Made by a program: the position numbers and the translations under genes. A stretch of 64,000 bases of DNA from the NCBI GenBank assembly GCA_021018995.1, contig CM037598.1, forward strand, positions 47,755,185-47,819,184. Direction: 5' to 3'. The stretch is from Chloranthus sessilifolius (taxonomy: Eukaryota; Streptophyta; Magnoliopsida; Chloranthales; Chloranthaceae). Below are positions 1 through 13,430 of this stretch, in pieces (position 1 is the first letter of the stretch; the number at the start of each line of letters is the position of its first letter). The notes under the pieces are model-generated. The model saw only the letters and a list, made by a program, of their open reading frames with translations, was not told where the DNA came from and did no database searches.

Positions 1-1560
1 GGGTCTAATTGATTTTTATTTCCTAATTCTACTATAATTTCAGTTTACTTGGTTTCCTAGGGCTACTAGGAATCTGATCAACTTAAATGTCTTAATTTGA
101 AATATTCTAATTCTACTAAGAGTCTAATTAATACTAATTTCCTAATTCTACTATGAATTAAAATGTTCTAATTCTACTAGGACTCTAATTAACTAAAAAA
201 AGGGGGTTTTTGCCCACTATGCTAAGGAGGATCGGCCCCGTTCCCAGGTACCCTCCGTAAGCTCTCTTGGGCAAATCGGGTGGCTAGGAATAATATAACT
301 TGAAAAACTGATTTGTGATTTAAAAAGTGATAATTTAAGGATCGAAATCATGAATTTTGAGAATTATAAAATAAGATTAGATATTAAAATTAAAATTATA
401 GAACTTGGCATTGAAATTGAGGACTATAATACTAAAGCTAAAAATTTGAAATTAAGAGCTAGGACTTAAGATCTAAATCTAGAGATTAAGAACTAGACTC
501 GGAATCTAAAAATTTAAAATTAAGAACTGGTTCTCGGAATTAAGGATTAAAACTAGGGATTACGATGAAATTTTGAATTGAAATCTAAGGTCTAGATATT
601 AAAAAGTTAAGATCTAGAATAAAAACTAGAACTAGAATTGAAATTTGAAGACTAAAATCTAAGGACTGGTTCTAGAAACTAAGAACTAGAACCAGAAAAT
701 TAAGAACTAGAATTTAAAATTTAACAATTGGGAAAAACTAAGAACTGGTTCTAGGGGCTAAGAACTAGAACCAGAGATTAGAAACTAGAACTCTAAAACT
801 AGAATTAAAACTTAAGATCTAAAATTAGAAACTAAGAACTAAAAGCTAGAACTAGAACTAGAACTAGAAAAGAAATTAAGAACTATAACTAAAAAAATTA
901 CCTGAAGCTAAGAGCCAGAGAGAGGATCCTCGAAATCCCTAAGCTTTTGAAAATTCCAATGCTAGATGCGTTGTGATGTGTTTTTGGGATGAGGTAAAGC
1001 GGTCTATTTATAGGTATCCGGCTAATTACGCACCCTGTGGTAGGTGCATAATTGATCAATCAAATCCAATTACTCGCCCTGTGTGGTGTGCATAATTGGA
1101 TTACGTGCCATGTTCCCAGCGCATAATCACTTTGAGTCGGTGACCGACTCAATGAGTGACCAGCTGACTGGCTCAGTCGAGTATCTTAGTTCCAATCTAA
1201 TTGGAACTAATTGTGCGCCCTGTGTGGTGCATACAATATTATTAAGCGCCCATGCGGCATGCTTAATCGTGGATTTCAAGCGGTCATATGACTTAGATGT
1301 CAGGTTCAAAGTAGACTAATTACGCGCAGGAGGTGGGGCACATAATCGATTGCGCACCCTTTCGTAGCCGCATAATTGGATCCCAAGGCCGTCCGTGGGA
1401 AGAGTAGACTTGGTCCAAGTTGGACCAATTGCACCCAGCTGTGTGGTGCTCAATCGAATTATGTGCACTATAGAGGGTGCAAAATTCAAAATCTTCTAGG
1501 GGCTAAGTCGGGTCCAAACCACAGAGCTATTGTTTCAGCCTGTGCTTCGACCATACACTA
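1..1560 (-). repeat. AT-rich then GCGC-rich repeat block, possible minus-strand LTR
   Basis: No gene is visible. Positions 1-190 repeat the phrase CTAATTCTACTA. Positions about 300-900 are degenerate A-rich repeats built on AAGAACTAGAACC and variants. Positions about 1,020-1,500 switch to short modules that alternate GCGCCCTGTGTGGTGCATAATT-like words. A minus-strand TATA sequence (TATAAATAGA, complement of 1,003-1,012) lies exactly between the two zones. The same promoter sequence occurs in the LTRs of element A in this window, so this block may be an LTR reading leftward, with the GC-rich part as U3. No terminal TG/CA ends or target duplication could be fixed, so the LTR call is inference. 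Confidence 0.4.
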
Positions 1561-1869
1561 ATGTTTCAGTATATAGTCCCCATGTCAGGGTTTAAAGCCT
1601 TCGAAAAGGATGAGGTCTTTTCTGGAAGTCATGGGTGAGGTCAAAGGTTGTCTGAACAAGTTTATATACTCCGAGAGGGCAAAATTGGGGTGTCTATACA
1701 TGCCCCTCTTCTGCGCTTCTTTGCGGAGTAAGGATGCGTCGAAAAAGTAGACACCCCTCTTCTGAGGGTGCCTTCTCGTTTCTTTTGGGAAATCACAAGT
1801 GTAAATTGGGGAGCTGACATGAAATGTTTGACTTTCTTATCTATCAGCACAAGCTAAGATGGAGCATTC

Positions 1870-2140
1870 AGGGGCCCAGTGATAGTTGTCACAAGGCGTA
1901 TCCACAACCACGAATGCAAGTGGCATCCCATCGCATGGCATGACCTTTTGTGAGTGACAGATAAATGGGGGGAATTTGGCATAACCTAATTTGTGGGTGC
2001 AAGGGGCATCCCACCGCATATCGTGACTTGTTGCAAAGGGCAGTCAAATGGGAGGAAAGTCGGCATATCCTAGTTTGTGGGTGCAAGGGGCATCCCGTCG
2101 CATGGCGTGACTTGCTGTGAGTGACAGTCAAATAGAGGGA
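1870..2140. repeat. Short tandem repeat, unit about 85 bp, three copies
   Basis: Three successive diverged units share the words GTGGGTGCAAGGGGCATCCC and GCATGGCGTGACTTG, with GTCAAATGGG or its variants between them. The units start near 1,880, 1,965 and 2,055. The small minus-strand open frames over this block are repeat artefacts: they show the same repeated residues and have no recognisable domain. Confidence 0.6.
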
Positions 2141-2799
2141 TATTAGATACAATCGAGGTACCGAGGGGCATCATACGAATGTCCAGAGATGAGGTCAAGT
2201 GATCGGATAATAAGATGCAATATCATATAATGGCGAAGGCTTTCGCAAGTCATGTCAAACCGGGCGCGTCATTGCTCACACCAATGGCGTGTCGGGGGTC
2301 CCTTTCCAGTGGACATTTGTGATTTCTCAGAGTTGAGTATACTTAGTGTTTGGTTTCCCAAGGGAAAGAATGGATTGGAGTGATGAGAAGTGAAGTTTGA
2401 TTATTATTAGTATTTTTATTTTTATTTTTATTTTTGAAATTTTGGGATTTTAAATTAAGATCAATTTGGTTGTAAAACTATGGAAAATGTGGCTTCCGAG
2501 ATGTTGCTGAGCAGATTCATCAGAGCAGGATTTGTGGACCCGATCATTTTTGTGATTACCAAGATGACACTTGGTATGTCGGATATTTCGTCTATTCTTC
2601 TCGTGAATACTGATGAGTGTCTCTTATGGGAGGACTACAGTGATTCGTGAGTCAAGAGAGACGGGTTTTGAAAACTTTTGTCTTAATATTAGCTAATTAT
2701 ATTTTACAAGGAATATCGAGTAGAGGAAGGGGTTCTTACTTACCTGATTGTTGTTAGTGGGAGGCTTTTGCTTACAATGGGACTGGCCAACTATTACTC

Positions 2800-4170
2800 C
2801 CTTGATTGTGTCATGATGGGACTATGGGTGACTTCTCCTTCTGGTCAGAGTTGCTTCTTGTATGTGGTGTGCAACGTTATGCGATGGGACGGGAGTGTCT
2901 GGTGGTGGAGTCACTAAGGGCACTCGAGCTCCTTATGGAAGCATGTGAAATCACATAACCACCTATATTGTTCACCTCAAGGGGCTTCGTCGGCTCTTAG
3001 GTTGTTGAATATGAACTCAAATCCTTCTTATTGGTGTTTATGCATTGTCAGGGTGATTTCCTGTGCCACTTCCTTGGTCTGTAGTAGAGGCAGTATGCTT
3101 GTTATCGCTGAGCTGCTCTATCTTCCAGTGGCGGTGTCGTGATGGGACATTATAGTGCTTCATCTCCTTCATTTTTTTATTTTTTATTTTACTGTAGTGG
3201 GCTTTGATGATTGCCAGTGCGATGGAACATATGGGGAGGTGTAGTTTGCGATGGGATGTGATATTTGTCGCTACGGGATGTCCGGATCGCTTGATGAGAT
3301 GTTTGTGACGGGACTTGATGTTTGTTGGGTGCGATGGGACGTCGAAGGAGTCCCTTCTTTCTTCTATTGGTAAGCGTATGCTGCTTTGGTGTCAGGTGAC
3401 TGATGCGTGATGCTTGAGGGATTCGGCTCTTTGCTTTTTACGATGGGATATTTGTTGAGGCTTCTCTTCTTCTGTTGGTGTCGTAGCGGGCTGCGATGGG
3501 ATTTCGGGGAAGTATGATCGGCGATGGGACATCGATAGTCTCCCCATTTAGGTTGTGTGTCATGGCAGGTTGCGACGAGAAAGCTAGGTTCACCTCTTTC
3601 TTTCGCAGATCTTGGAGTTATATGACGAGATTAAGTTGTAGTTGCCTTGCGTTGGGGCATGTTTATGCGTGTGTGATGGGGTGTCGGTCTGATGGCTCCT
3701 CGGCTGTTTTGATGTCATGATGGGATAATGATGGTGTCTCTTTCGGCAGATTTTGGTTGCATGACGGGTTGGAGTCAGTTTGAATGGTGTTTTGAGATCG
3801 CGACAGGACTTGGCCTTGGCCTTGGTGATGTGGTGTGGCTTTAGAGAGGCTCATTTTTGCTTTTCGCGATGGGGCATTGGTCGAGCCTTCCTTTGGTCAT
3901 GTGGTGGGGTTTTAGCGCCACAACGGGATATGAGGGCATGGATGATTTATGTCGACGAGCTTGGGTGTTGGGATAGTGTTGGGTATGTGATTCTTGTCAC
4001 TATGGGATGTGTGATGTCAGCGACTCTCTTTCCCTAGTCTGCATCTGGGGTTACGCAATGGGACAAAGGAGAGTGATTTGGATCGTGATGGGACAAGTAG
4101 TATGATTGACTACTTTTTCACCGTTACTTTTCACTTTGTGTTGCGATGGGGCTTAGTGATGGGGTTGTGA
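2800..4170 (+). repeat. Region with many dispersed GCGATGGGAC words
   Basis: The decamer GCGATGGGAC and one-base variants (GTGATGGGAC, GCGATGGGAT, ACGATGGGAT, GCGATGGGGC) recur about nineteen times over 1.35 kb at irregular spacing of about 20-150 bp, always on the plus strand. The sequence between copies is T-rich and not repeated. Open frames here are short and show no domain. The function is unknown. It could be the degraded tandem-repeat part of an LTR element. Confidence 0.5.
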
Positions 4171-5940
4171 GTGATGATTTTATTTTATTCTATTGGTTTA
4201 TTTGTTGCAGTGGATGTTGGGGAGTGATTTGGTTACGATGGTGTTCCCTTTTTGTGTTTTATCTTTTGTATGATTTCACTTGATCTGGTGTTATCCGATT
4301 TTCCTGGGTTTAGTGGGGCATTTATTTGATTTTATTAGATTTATTTATTTGGTTTTATTAGATTTATTTGAAATTTTGGGGGTTTTGTTTGACCTTGTTT
4401 GTCTTTATTGATTTTTATTTGGAGGGTTTAAGGTTTTGTTTGGGAATTTTAAGGTTAAGTTTACATTCTATGGAGTTTTAAGGAATTTTTAGGCATTTGT
4501 TTTGGTTAAGGTATGAGTTTTGTCATGTTTTGGTCTTATGTTTAATTTGAGGTGACATTAAAGGTATGTAAATTTAGTTTCTAGAGTTCTAGATGGATGT
4601 TAGATGTTTTAATCTTATTGGCCTATTTAACTTGCTTTGGATTTGTGTTTCTTAAATGGTAAGTGTTGTGTAATTATTGGCTTATCTAAGTTTGCTATGG
4701 ATTGTGGTTCTTTTAGGGGGCATGTGTTTGGCTTGGATTTAATTAGATGGGGAATGCTTAGAAATATGGCACTTGTCACTTTGTGGTGAGGGGGGCCATT
4801 AAATGGGTATTTAGGGGCTTGGGTTTTATTTTGAATTTTACTTGTAATAATTTTGGACTTGTAGAATTTTAATGTCTTTTCTCCCTTTTTATTTTGTATC
4901 CCGGGTGTTATGCCCTAAAAAGATTTGTAATTTTTTTATTATTTATTATTTTTTAGAATGAACGATATTAGGAATACAGGGTGGTGCTAGGGTTGGTGAT
5001 GTTACTCTGACCCGAAGTGCCACCCTATTGGGGGAAGAGATGGAAGAGTTAAAGGTTGAGGAGAGGAAACCAAAGGTAAGAGTTGCACCAGAGTTCATGT
5101 GATCGGCGTTAGTTGTTCCTTGGTAGCCTCTGTGGGTTAACTTCTGGTTGGCATTCCCTTGGGGGTTTCCACGATCAGTCTTTCATAAGCGTGTCCCCCA
5201 GATTCTGAGTGGCCTTCTATAAGTCACTCTTTCTTTTCTGCCAACTCGGGGCTCTGCGATGCGGTCATTTTATTGTGTAACTTGAAAGATTGCATCATAA
5301 GCAGCATCTCAGGGGAAAAAGGAAGTGAAGATGATATTTTTGTTAGAATTTGTTCAGGGTGTACTTTCTCTCCGGGCTTTTCCATTATCTTTCCCTTTTT
5401 TATGTATTATTATTTGGGCAACCTCCCCCAAGTGTTTATGGGCTCGGGTATCTTTGGGTGTTTGTTCTAAATTCAAATTTGTCTTTCGTTTTAGATGGTG
5501 TATTCAGGGGGTATGCCCCTTGTGTAATTTGTAATAATTTTGTTATATTTATGAGAATTTTGTTTATTTAAGACTATTTTGGTTTGGTTTAGCTTAATTA
5601 CCTTGGTCTGGATGGGCTTTTAGTTGGGGCATTTTTTTCCTTATCATTATTATTCCTTTTTTATTTGATTCGATTAAGTTTGAAGTGTTTTGGGTGCGTT
5701 TTAGTTTTGTTTGGCGTTAGATCAGCTTGGGTTTTGACAGGCTCTAATGGGCTCAGATGGCTAGTGTTTATTCTTTTGTTTTTAGAGTGTGTGTGCATGT
5801 TCAGGTGTGGTTTTTTTATTTTCAAGGCGTATGGGATTTAGTGGAAGTGAGGGTATGAATTATGTGTCATAGGTGTCATTTGGTTTAGGTGCCCAAGCCT
5901 GTAGCTTCCTTTCTGGTTGCTACAGCTGGGTAAACATTTT
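4171..5940. other. AT-rich stretch without a recognised gene
   Basis: The stretch is T-rich (many TTTTATT and GGTTTTG runs). The only coding-like patch is about 4,975-5,100 on the plus strand, which can be read as a short Leu/Glu-rich peptide (LTRSATLLGEEMEEL) with stops on both sides. It could be a retroelement remnant but cannot be assigned. Confidence 0.35.
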
Positions 5941-5944
5941 TTTT

Positions 5945-6340
5945 GTCATGCCTGGGCAATTATGCGCCTGTTGCAAAGCGCTTAAATCTATTGCGCGCCT
6001 AGATAGGTGCGCGCAATCTAGAGGCTCACGGGTTTATTGAGCACTTTGTAGTGTGCGCATAATCAATTGTGCGCTCTGATCGGGGCACATAATCGGGGAG
6101 TAATCCGGTCACTATATGGGTGACCTTTTGAATTGCGTGCAGGTGTTATGGTGCATAATTGTATCACGCGCTCTGAACTGGGCACGCGATCGGCGTTTAG
6201 GTGGGCGACAGTTTAGTTGCACACACTTCTTGGCGCACACAATGTATATTATGCGCGGGTGTGCGGTGGGCACGATCTAGTTCTACGCCCATTTCTGGGC
6301 GCGCGATTAGCTCGCGCTCTATATAAACCGGGAAGAGCCT
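5945..6340 (+). promoter_or_regulatory. GCGC-rich module and TATA box ahead of the PMD gene
   Basis: Short GCGCGC...GTGCGCATAAT words repeat from 5,950 to 6,310 and resemble those at 1,020-1,500. A clear TATA box (TATATAAA, 6,320-6,327) follows, then a CT-rich leader and the first ATG of the PMD reading frame at 6,501. The spacing (about 30 bp to a likely start site, then a leader of about 150 nt) fits a plant promoter. Whether this is a gene promoter or an LTR U3 cannot be decided from sequence alone. Confidence 0.45.
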
Positions 6341-9248
6341 TCGTTCTCTCACACTTTCTGGTTTTATCTCCAATTTTCTGCTTCCTTGCTTCGTTGTGCC
6401 TTCTTTTTCATGTTTTTGCAATATCTCGCGATCCACTCGTCCATTTCGAGCGTCGTCGTTTCTTGCATTCTCTTCAGGTTTTCGAGCCCTTCATTCTGAG
6501 ATGGAGTCTGAGGGTAGCGACCAACTCTTCCTAACTACTTCGGTGTTGGAGCGGATGGTGGAGGAGGGAGGTGAGGCTTCTGAGGCTCGTACCGACGCTG
6601 ATGCCACAGTGGAGGTTGATGCTCAGGTGGTGATCGAGGAAGAGGTCCCTGAGGGTGACGAGGTCGAGGATGATGACCTTGCTCTGCATCAGGCCGCTCC
6701 TCCGATGCGCATCCCATTGGAGGAGTTCTTTGCGAGGGATCGGGTAGGTACCCCTGAGCAAGAGTTCTTTCTTATTTTGTAGGCATCTAGGCTACAACAT
6801 AGACTCTTAGGATCTGAAAACCCCTTTTATTTTATGTCGAACTTGCATTTAGTGTTAGTGTGTGCGCACTCATGGATCATATTTGCATCTAGTTCTAGGT
6901 CGCATTTTATTTTTATTGTTCCTTCTTTTATCATGTTTTGCGTGTTTTCTGTAAATTATCGTCATGTTCGCGATTATCGTCTGCTTTGTTGCTTTATTTA
7001 TTTTTTTATCATTAGATTTACTTATTGCTCATAGTTGTTATTAGTCTTGGCATAGTTGTAGGTCGTAGTCTTACTTTTTTTCTTCTCATCTTAAAGCTCC
7101 TCAGGAGCCTCCTGCGCTGGCCATCAGTACCGCATGGTCGGAGTCCCACGCCTGGTACTGTACCCTACCTGAGTTCCAACAAGCGCGGTTGGTGGCTTTT
7201 GGCTTTGGGCCGATTTTGGACTTGGAGCCCTTCCAGGTCGATCGGGGTCTAACCGGGGCTAATTTGGAGCAGTGGAAGGAGGAACAACAGGCATTGCTCT
7301 TCCCGATAGGGATGTTGCTACCGACCCTAGAGGATTGGGTCTACATTACTGAGCTCAGATTCGAGAGGGACTCGGTGACAGGGCAGATGGAGGGAGATTA
7401 TCGTGCAGTATGCGAGGAGGTGCTCGGGGTTGAGTACCGGTACAGTGGGTCAGGGCCAAGGTAGGTCCATGTTACCTGGTTCTTTGATACGCTCGCTAGT
7501 GGGTTAGTTCCTCCAAGACATCATTCGGAGCAGAGGATGATATTCCAAGTGCGTTGCAAGGCGATGGCATGTTGAGAGCCTATGATGGAGCCGGGGGTGG
7601 TGGCAGATCGAGTTCTCCGGGCCTTTTTTATGCACATTTTTAGCGCAGTGCTCTTTTCTTCTTCGACTCGGGGGTGCGTCATCGGGTAATTTCTGACGCT
7701 TCTTAGGGATCTGGACCGAGTCCCCACCTACGCCTGGGGTGCAGCGGTGTTGGCGCACCTCTACGAGCACCTGTACCATAGAGGGAGAGGTGTTGCCACC
7801 ATCAGAGGCCCTTTTCCTTCAGGTGAGTTTTAGTCAGTTGTTTATCTTTTGTAATGTCTTAGTCACCTTTGTAATTCTTCTTAGTGATTATTTCGATGTT
7901 GTATGTTTAGTTCTGGACGTATGACCATTTCACATTTCGACGCCCACGGGTTCCGGTGGAGATTACTTTCACTTTCCCATGGATGCATGTGTGGTGGAGG
8001 GCGTTGGGGCGTCGCTGCCAGTCTTCAGATCTGCAGACCGTGTGAGGTCTCTTTGAGGATATGCACGCAGGATAGGTATGTATTGTTGATGTTGTGAAGG
8101 TGTTTTTAAGTTTTAAGTCTTAGATTTTTACTGATGGATTGTCTTGTTATTTTTGGTTATAGGTGATTTGAAGGCCCTATGCAGTCGAGGAGGATGTCGA
8201 GCAGCCAGTGATATAGTCTGGCTACCCTTCTTCGACGTGGATATCTGGGTTCACTGCTTCGAGAAGGTGGAGCATATCCACCTCTCTCGTGTAGCTCGAT
8301 AGTTGGGGCTTCCTCTGGGAGTCCCCTCGGAGATTCTCCACTGAGTGGCGAAGAGGATGACTGGTCGAAACTTTGCATCAAAGATGGGGGCTCAGATTGT
8401 TGATTTCAGGGCCGGGGGGGCCAGGGTGACCAGGGCACGCGATGAGGCGAATGCTCAGGAGTTCATTAGATGGTTCCGAGACCTTGGTGATGATCGGCTC
8501 TTCACGCATCCTTTCCATGGGAGCAGCTCTTTCGCGGTTGGCGATCCCGAGTCTGCCTCAGCGTTGAGAGAGAGGGTGATCGCGTTAAAGCAGGCCATCT
8601 AGGCCCCAGCATCCGCTGAGCGATGGACGCCCTTCATAAGGCAATGGAGCAAACGGGATGTGCTCATTAGCCTGATGAGGAGATGCTATGCTCCTTGACA
8701 GACTTCGTTTTCTAGGTTAGGGCCACAGAGGATGAGTTGAGGAGTCAGCTGGCAGAGACTCGATGCTCTCTGGTGAGTTGGTTTATTTATTTTAGTTGTT
8801 TGGTCTATTTGTTTCGCTTAGTTGGTTTAACATAATTGTTTCGCCCTTTTTCGTTTGTCAGATCGAGAGGGAGGGCGAGGTCGCCAAATAGTCGGCGCTA
8901 ATCAAGCTACTTCGAGGCCAGCAGCAGGCTGGTCGGGAGGTAGAGGTCAGCTTATGTTCCGAGATTGACTGACTGGTGAGTGTTTATCTTAACTTGGTTT
9001 TATTAGTGTTGCTTGTTTTGTCATTTCTAATGCGTGTCATGTTTGCAGAGGTTAGAGTTGTTCCGTCATTGGGTATTCGCCTAGCATTTGATCCTTCTTC
9101 TACGTGGTCGCCCAAATGGGAGGATCGTGATAGCCCACCCAAAGTTAAGCTAGAGCACTGAGTGAGTTTCTTCAGTCTTCTGAGTTATTTGGCTGTGTTG
9201 TTTGGCAACTTACTAATATTGTGTTGCGTGTTTTCAGCGTCAGGTTGC

Positions 9249-11037
9249 TGTTGTTGCCTTACATGTGCCTGATTTATGTGTGTTTTGAATGACGAATTAA
9301 TGAATATTAAGTTACATAATTTTAAATTATGAAAGAGATATCAGCACATTGAGGGCTAACAATAGCCTGCAAGATCAGGGCCAATTGTAGCAAGTTTTAA
9401 AAGTAAGTATTTCAAGATCGTCCACAGAGAATTTGTCTAAAATGAGAGATAAACCTCCAGATCTGTGCTACCAGATCTGGCTCTATAATTATCTAGAAAG
9501 CAGATAAAGAGAGAGTGTTGGGTTTTGTCACGTTTAACTAAAAGCAAATAAAGAAAAGAACTAACTACGTGATCCAGATCCGAGTTGTGGAGGTGTTTAA
9601 AATAAATCAAATGCAGAAATAATAGCTTCATGTATTTTAGCCTTTGAATTTTAATGGAGAATCTGTATTCCAATAGAGCAGATTCAATCTTCATCCTGCT
9701 ACCAAGATGTATGTAAGAGAAATAAATCCAATTAAGAAATAGGTTTAGATTTATGGCTATGATCGTCCAATGGTCACAGAGATCATCCAATAGTTGTGTT
9801 CTTTAGTTCGTAACATGAACATCATCGTAAGTGCGCTAGAATTAGGTTACCAACGCTAATTCACAGGGACAATGAATTAAGGGAAGTTGGATGCGGTGAG
9901 TGAATCTAAAGAAGTCTAATGCACTAAGGTGAACATTCGGAACCCTCGACATGACTCCAATGGAGAAGACACAAATTGACAACCTTTTAAAATCCAAAAT
10001 TACAATTACAAAGCACGGCTTTAGAAAGCCCTGACTTGCGCCTTGAATCTGATCTCCTTGGAGTTACAAATCACTCTCAACAACTCTCAAAAGTAAAACA
10101 AAAGAAGTTAGGAGGTACAGATAGGCTATCCGACCGAAGGTAGGAAATAGAGATGAAAACTCAAAATTTGGATGCCACAATTGGGCAAATGTCTTCTATT
10201 TATAGCTTTCCTTGATCCTGCAGTGGCTGAATTGACCAATCGAAGTGTTCAGATCTGGATTGCCCAATGGCGCTTGAGCACGGGATCCAGATCTGTTCGC
10301 CAATGAAAATGCTCGACCGTTCACCAATCAGCGCTAGAAGCATCAATTCTATGGAATTCAAAAATCTGTTTGAGTTCTAGAAGTTCCCGCCAAGTGATTT
10401 CATCTTTGAGCGCTCACATGGGTTGGAATATGCTTTTGGATCTTGATTGAATCTTCGAAATGTCCTCGGGTCATTAAATGCATTGGGGCGCTGCAAGAGA
10501 TTATGAAATGCCCTTTAAACAAGTCGTAATTCCCGAATGTCCTTTCAGAGAGTTTAAGTGCCTTTTCGCAAAGTGTTTTGGCTAGTTCTTTTCGCAGCAA
10601 TTTGGCTTCGTAAAGTCTTTTCGCAGGACTTCTCCCGGATCTTCTATTCAAAAGGAAATTTCAACTCGAGTAACATGGTTCTTTCGAGTAGTTCATTCTG
10701 ACTCCGTAATCAATTCGAACAGAACTTTGACCTTTTGAAAAGTACTTTTACTTTGCGATTTGAACTTTTAACTTGATTTCTTCTTTGAATGGATCCTTCT
10801 TCTTCTTCGTGTCTTTTCTTGCTCTTTTAGGACCTTTTAGCCATTATCGAGGCTATTTCTTCACTCCCTCTTTGAGCTTGACATGAGTTGTCACTTTTGA
10901 TCATTTTAGGATGCTTTTAGGACTTGGACTGCCTAATTGGTTAATGTAAAATGCACACTAAAGCACTTATTTAGTCTTCTCAAGGGTCTTTCAAAGCTCA
11001 TGTTTAGGGGTGAAAATGGTATTTTCACTACTTAACA
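9249..11037 (-). repeat. Element A left LTR (3' LTR of the minus-strand element)
   Basis: This 1,789-bp LTR runs from TGTTGTTGCC to CTACTTAACA. It carries a minus-strand TATA box (TATAAATAGA, complement of 10,195-10,204). It pairs with 15,074-16,882. Compared with that copy it has many one- to three-base differences, several at CAG/CTG-like sites. Confidence 0.85.
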
Positions 11038-12993
11038 CACAAACCTAAGCTTTGCTAGTCCCCGAGCAAAGAAACATAAAAACAAAGTAAAGAGCCACTT
11101 TTGTAGGAAGCACAGTGCATTTAGCATATGCAACAAGCCTTTTCAACCCCTAGGTGATCCCTAGAGGAGGAGTGAAGTCTCCTGAGGGTTTTAGTGAAGG
11201 TACCCACAAACTTCTCCATGGGACAATTGGCATTAGTGCACTGTTATCTCATGAGCAATCAAAGATAAATTAGTTACTCTTGAATCCATGTTTACACGTA
11301 AATTTAGTTGTATTGTTTGCAAGGAGATTTCAACATTTATAAACCTCATGAATGTTTCAATATTTCCAATCTGAGCAGTCATAGAAAATCATACAAATGT
11401 GCCAAAGAAAGAAGCTCATCCTATGGATAAAAATTAGGTTATAAGTCATACTTAATGTGCTCAAGTTCCAACCCAAGGTATACTCTCATCTGTTTTTTGT
11501 TGAGGGTTCGTTTTCACTCAAGCTCAAGAGCGCTTACATCTCCCAAATGGATCTCGTAAGCATGAGCATAGGCCTGCTTTCTCGTGCATCATTGACATCT
11601 CCTCACCATAGATTGGGGAACTTATCTCTACATGACAGCTCACTCAACTTTGGATCACAAGGACTTTTAATCTAGGTTTGTTTGTATGGCTTATGGAGTG
11701 AAGTTTCAAGGAAAGGCGCTTGAACAGGGGTTTGAATTTGAGAACTCAGAAGTGCAGGAGATGGTTCATGACTCCACCTTTTGAGTTTAGCTTCTTTCTT
11801 CTTTTTCGAGATTCTCACATTCACTGATCGCTTCTTTCTTTGATCTTGCATTTTCATCATAAGGTCCCTTTTTTGCCTTTTGCTTGCAACTTTTCACATT
11901 GTTTGTCTCTTCCTTTCTCCCACCATATTGCTGCTTTTTGAGGTATTTTCTCTTCATTTTCTTGATGTGCCCAAATGGTCCATCTTGATTCTTTCTCCTT
12001 TACCTCTGAATTCTCGTGAGTGAGGGAAGGCTGAATTGTTCCATAGGTTCGTGCAAGTACTTTTGGATATTTTTGATGAAGAATTGTAGGATTTACTCAA
12101 ATGGGGTACAAACAGCAGATTTTTCTTGGTTGGTTCTGTTAGGTTCAAGTCGTCCAAAGAAGGCCTTGATCTTTTCCTCATGAGTGTCATATTTGTTTTA
12201 ATTTGGAGTTTCCTAACTTCTAGTGGATCTAATGCCTCACCAATCTTTTGAATCGAAAAAAAAAAAATTGCCTCACCACTCTTCAACAGAGATGGAAAAT
12301 ATATGAGCTCAATTCTCACCGGTTATGGTTTTTCCTTGAGCTTTTAAGTATATCTTTACCTTTTCTCTTCCTTTTGACTTACTACGTCTTTGATACCGGT
12401 ATGTTTTTATGGTGTAATCATCATGGAAATGTAGACTATCGAAGGTTTAGAATGTCTAAATTTTTGCAAAGAATATTTAAAATTTCCTAGTTAACTTGAT
12501 TCTTAAGTACATTAAATTCTTCCTGCTTACTTAGGTGATTTTTACGCCTTTATCTTTGGCCGATCGTCCGAGGGCAGGATCTCGCCACACCCCCAAACTT
12601 ATGAGGAGCAAAGTCCTCACTGGTTCAAAGGTGGCATGGTCCCATTATTAGGGAAAAACATGAAGGAAATCATAAATGCAGAAGTAAAACATGACGGAGC
12701 ATTGGAGAAAGCAAAATTTATTGACTAGAAACATTACAGAAGAAAAGAAAATTAAAGATGAGGGGACTGGATTAAGGGAGACGGGCGAAACCTGTGAGGA
12801 ACCGTGTCCTCACTGGTTTGATGTAAGGGGAAAAAATAAAATAGGCTTGCTCGATCTATGTAAAAGATTGGAAAAATAATTAGAACAATGAATGAAATGT
12901 AAAATAAGAAAAAAAAAAAAGAAAAAGAAGTGCATGAATTGGACAAAAGAACAGATTTATATATTATATTTACAAACAGAGTACATGCAAACA

Positions 12994-13430
12994 TTAATAA
13001 CTTGGATCAAAGTCGCTACCATAAGTTGGGTCATTGGGGTCTGAGCTAGAGTCACTGGTTGAACTTGAATCAGAGTTGGAATCAGAACTTGATGGTGATT
13101 TCTCAGGACTGGAATTCTTGAGCTCAGTGTACTCTTTGGACTTGATCTTCTTGGTGAGGCCCAGATGTTTGGTCGGTGGTCATTTCTGCTGTTCTTGAGC
13201 TAGTTTGGTCTGTTCTTGAACTAGTTGAGCTTGGAGCATAGCTACCTTGTGTTGCTCAGCCCTGACCAATTGGTATGTTTGTCCAACCAGATCCCTCATC
13301 TTCTCTCTCTCAAATTGCATGAAATGCTCTAATTTTTATTTTGGCCTCATAAGGGGTTGGATGTAGGCCTCCAAATCAAAATTTCTTACGCACATCCCCT
13401 ACGGATGTAGGGATTTTCGTCATGGCCTGG
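12994..13430 (-). pseudogene. Element A accessory reading frame: coiled coil with acidic Ser/Asp tail
   Basis: Read on the minus strand, this frame gives a helical segment (DLEAYIQPLMRPK), a stop, a Gln/Glu/Leu-rich coiled coil (MQFEREKMRDLVGQTYQLV, then QAQLVQEQTKLAQEQQ), a second stop (TGA, near 13,185), a basic stretch (HLGLTKKIKSKEY) and an acidic tail (SSSDSNSDSSSTSDSSSD) ending in TAA at 12,994-12,996. It lies on the 3' side of the interior, some 2 kb from the purine tract. No enzyme domain is present. Element B carries a frame of the same make-up in a similar place, so it is probably an element gene of unknown role and not a captured host exon. The two stops mean it is broken here. Confidence 0.5.
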
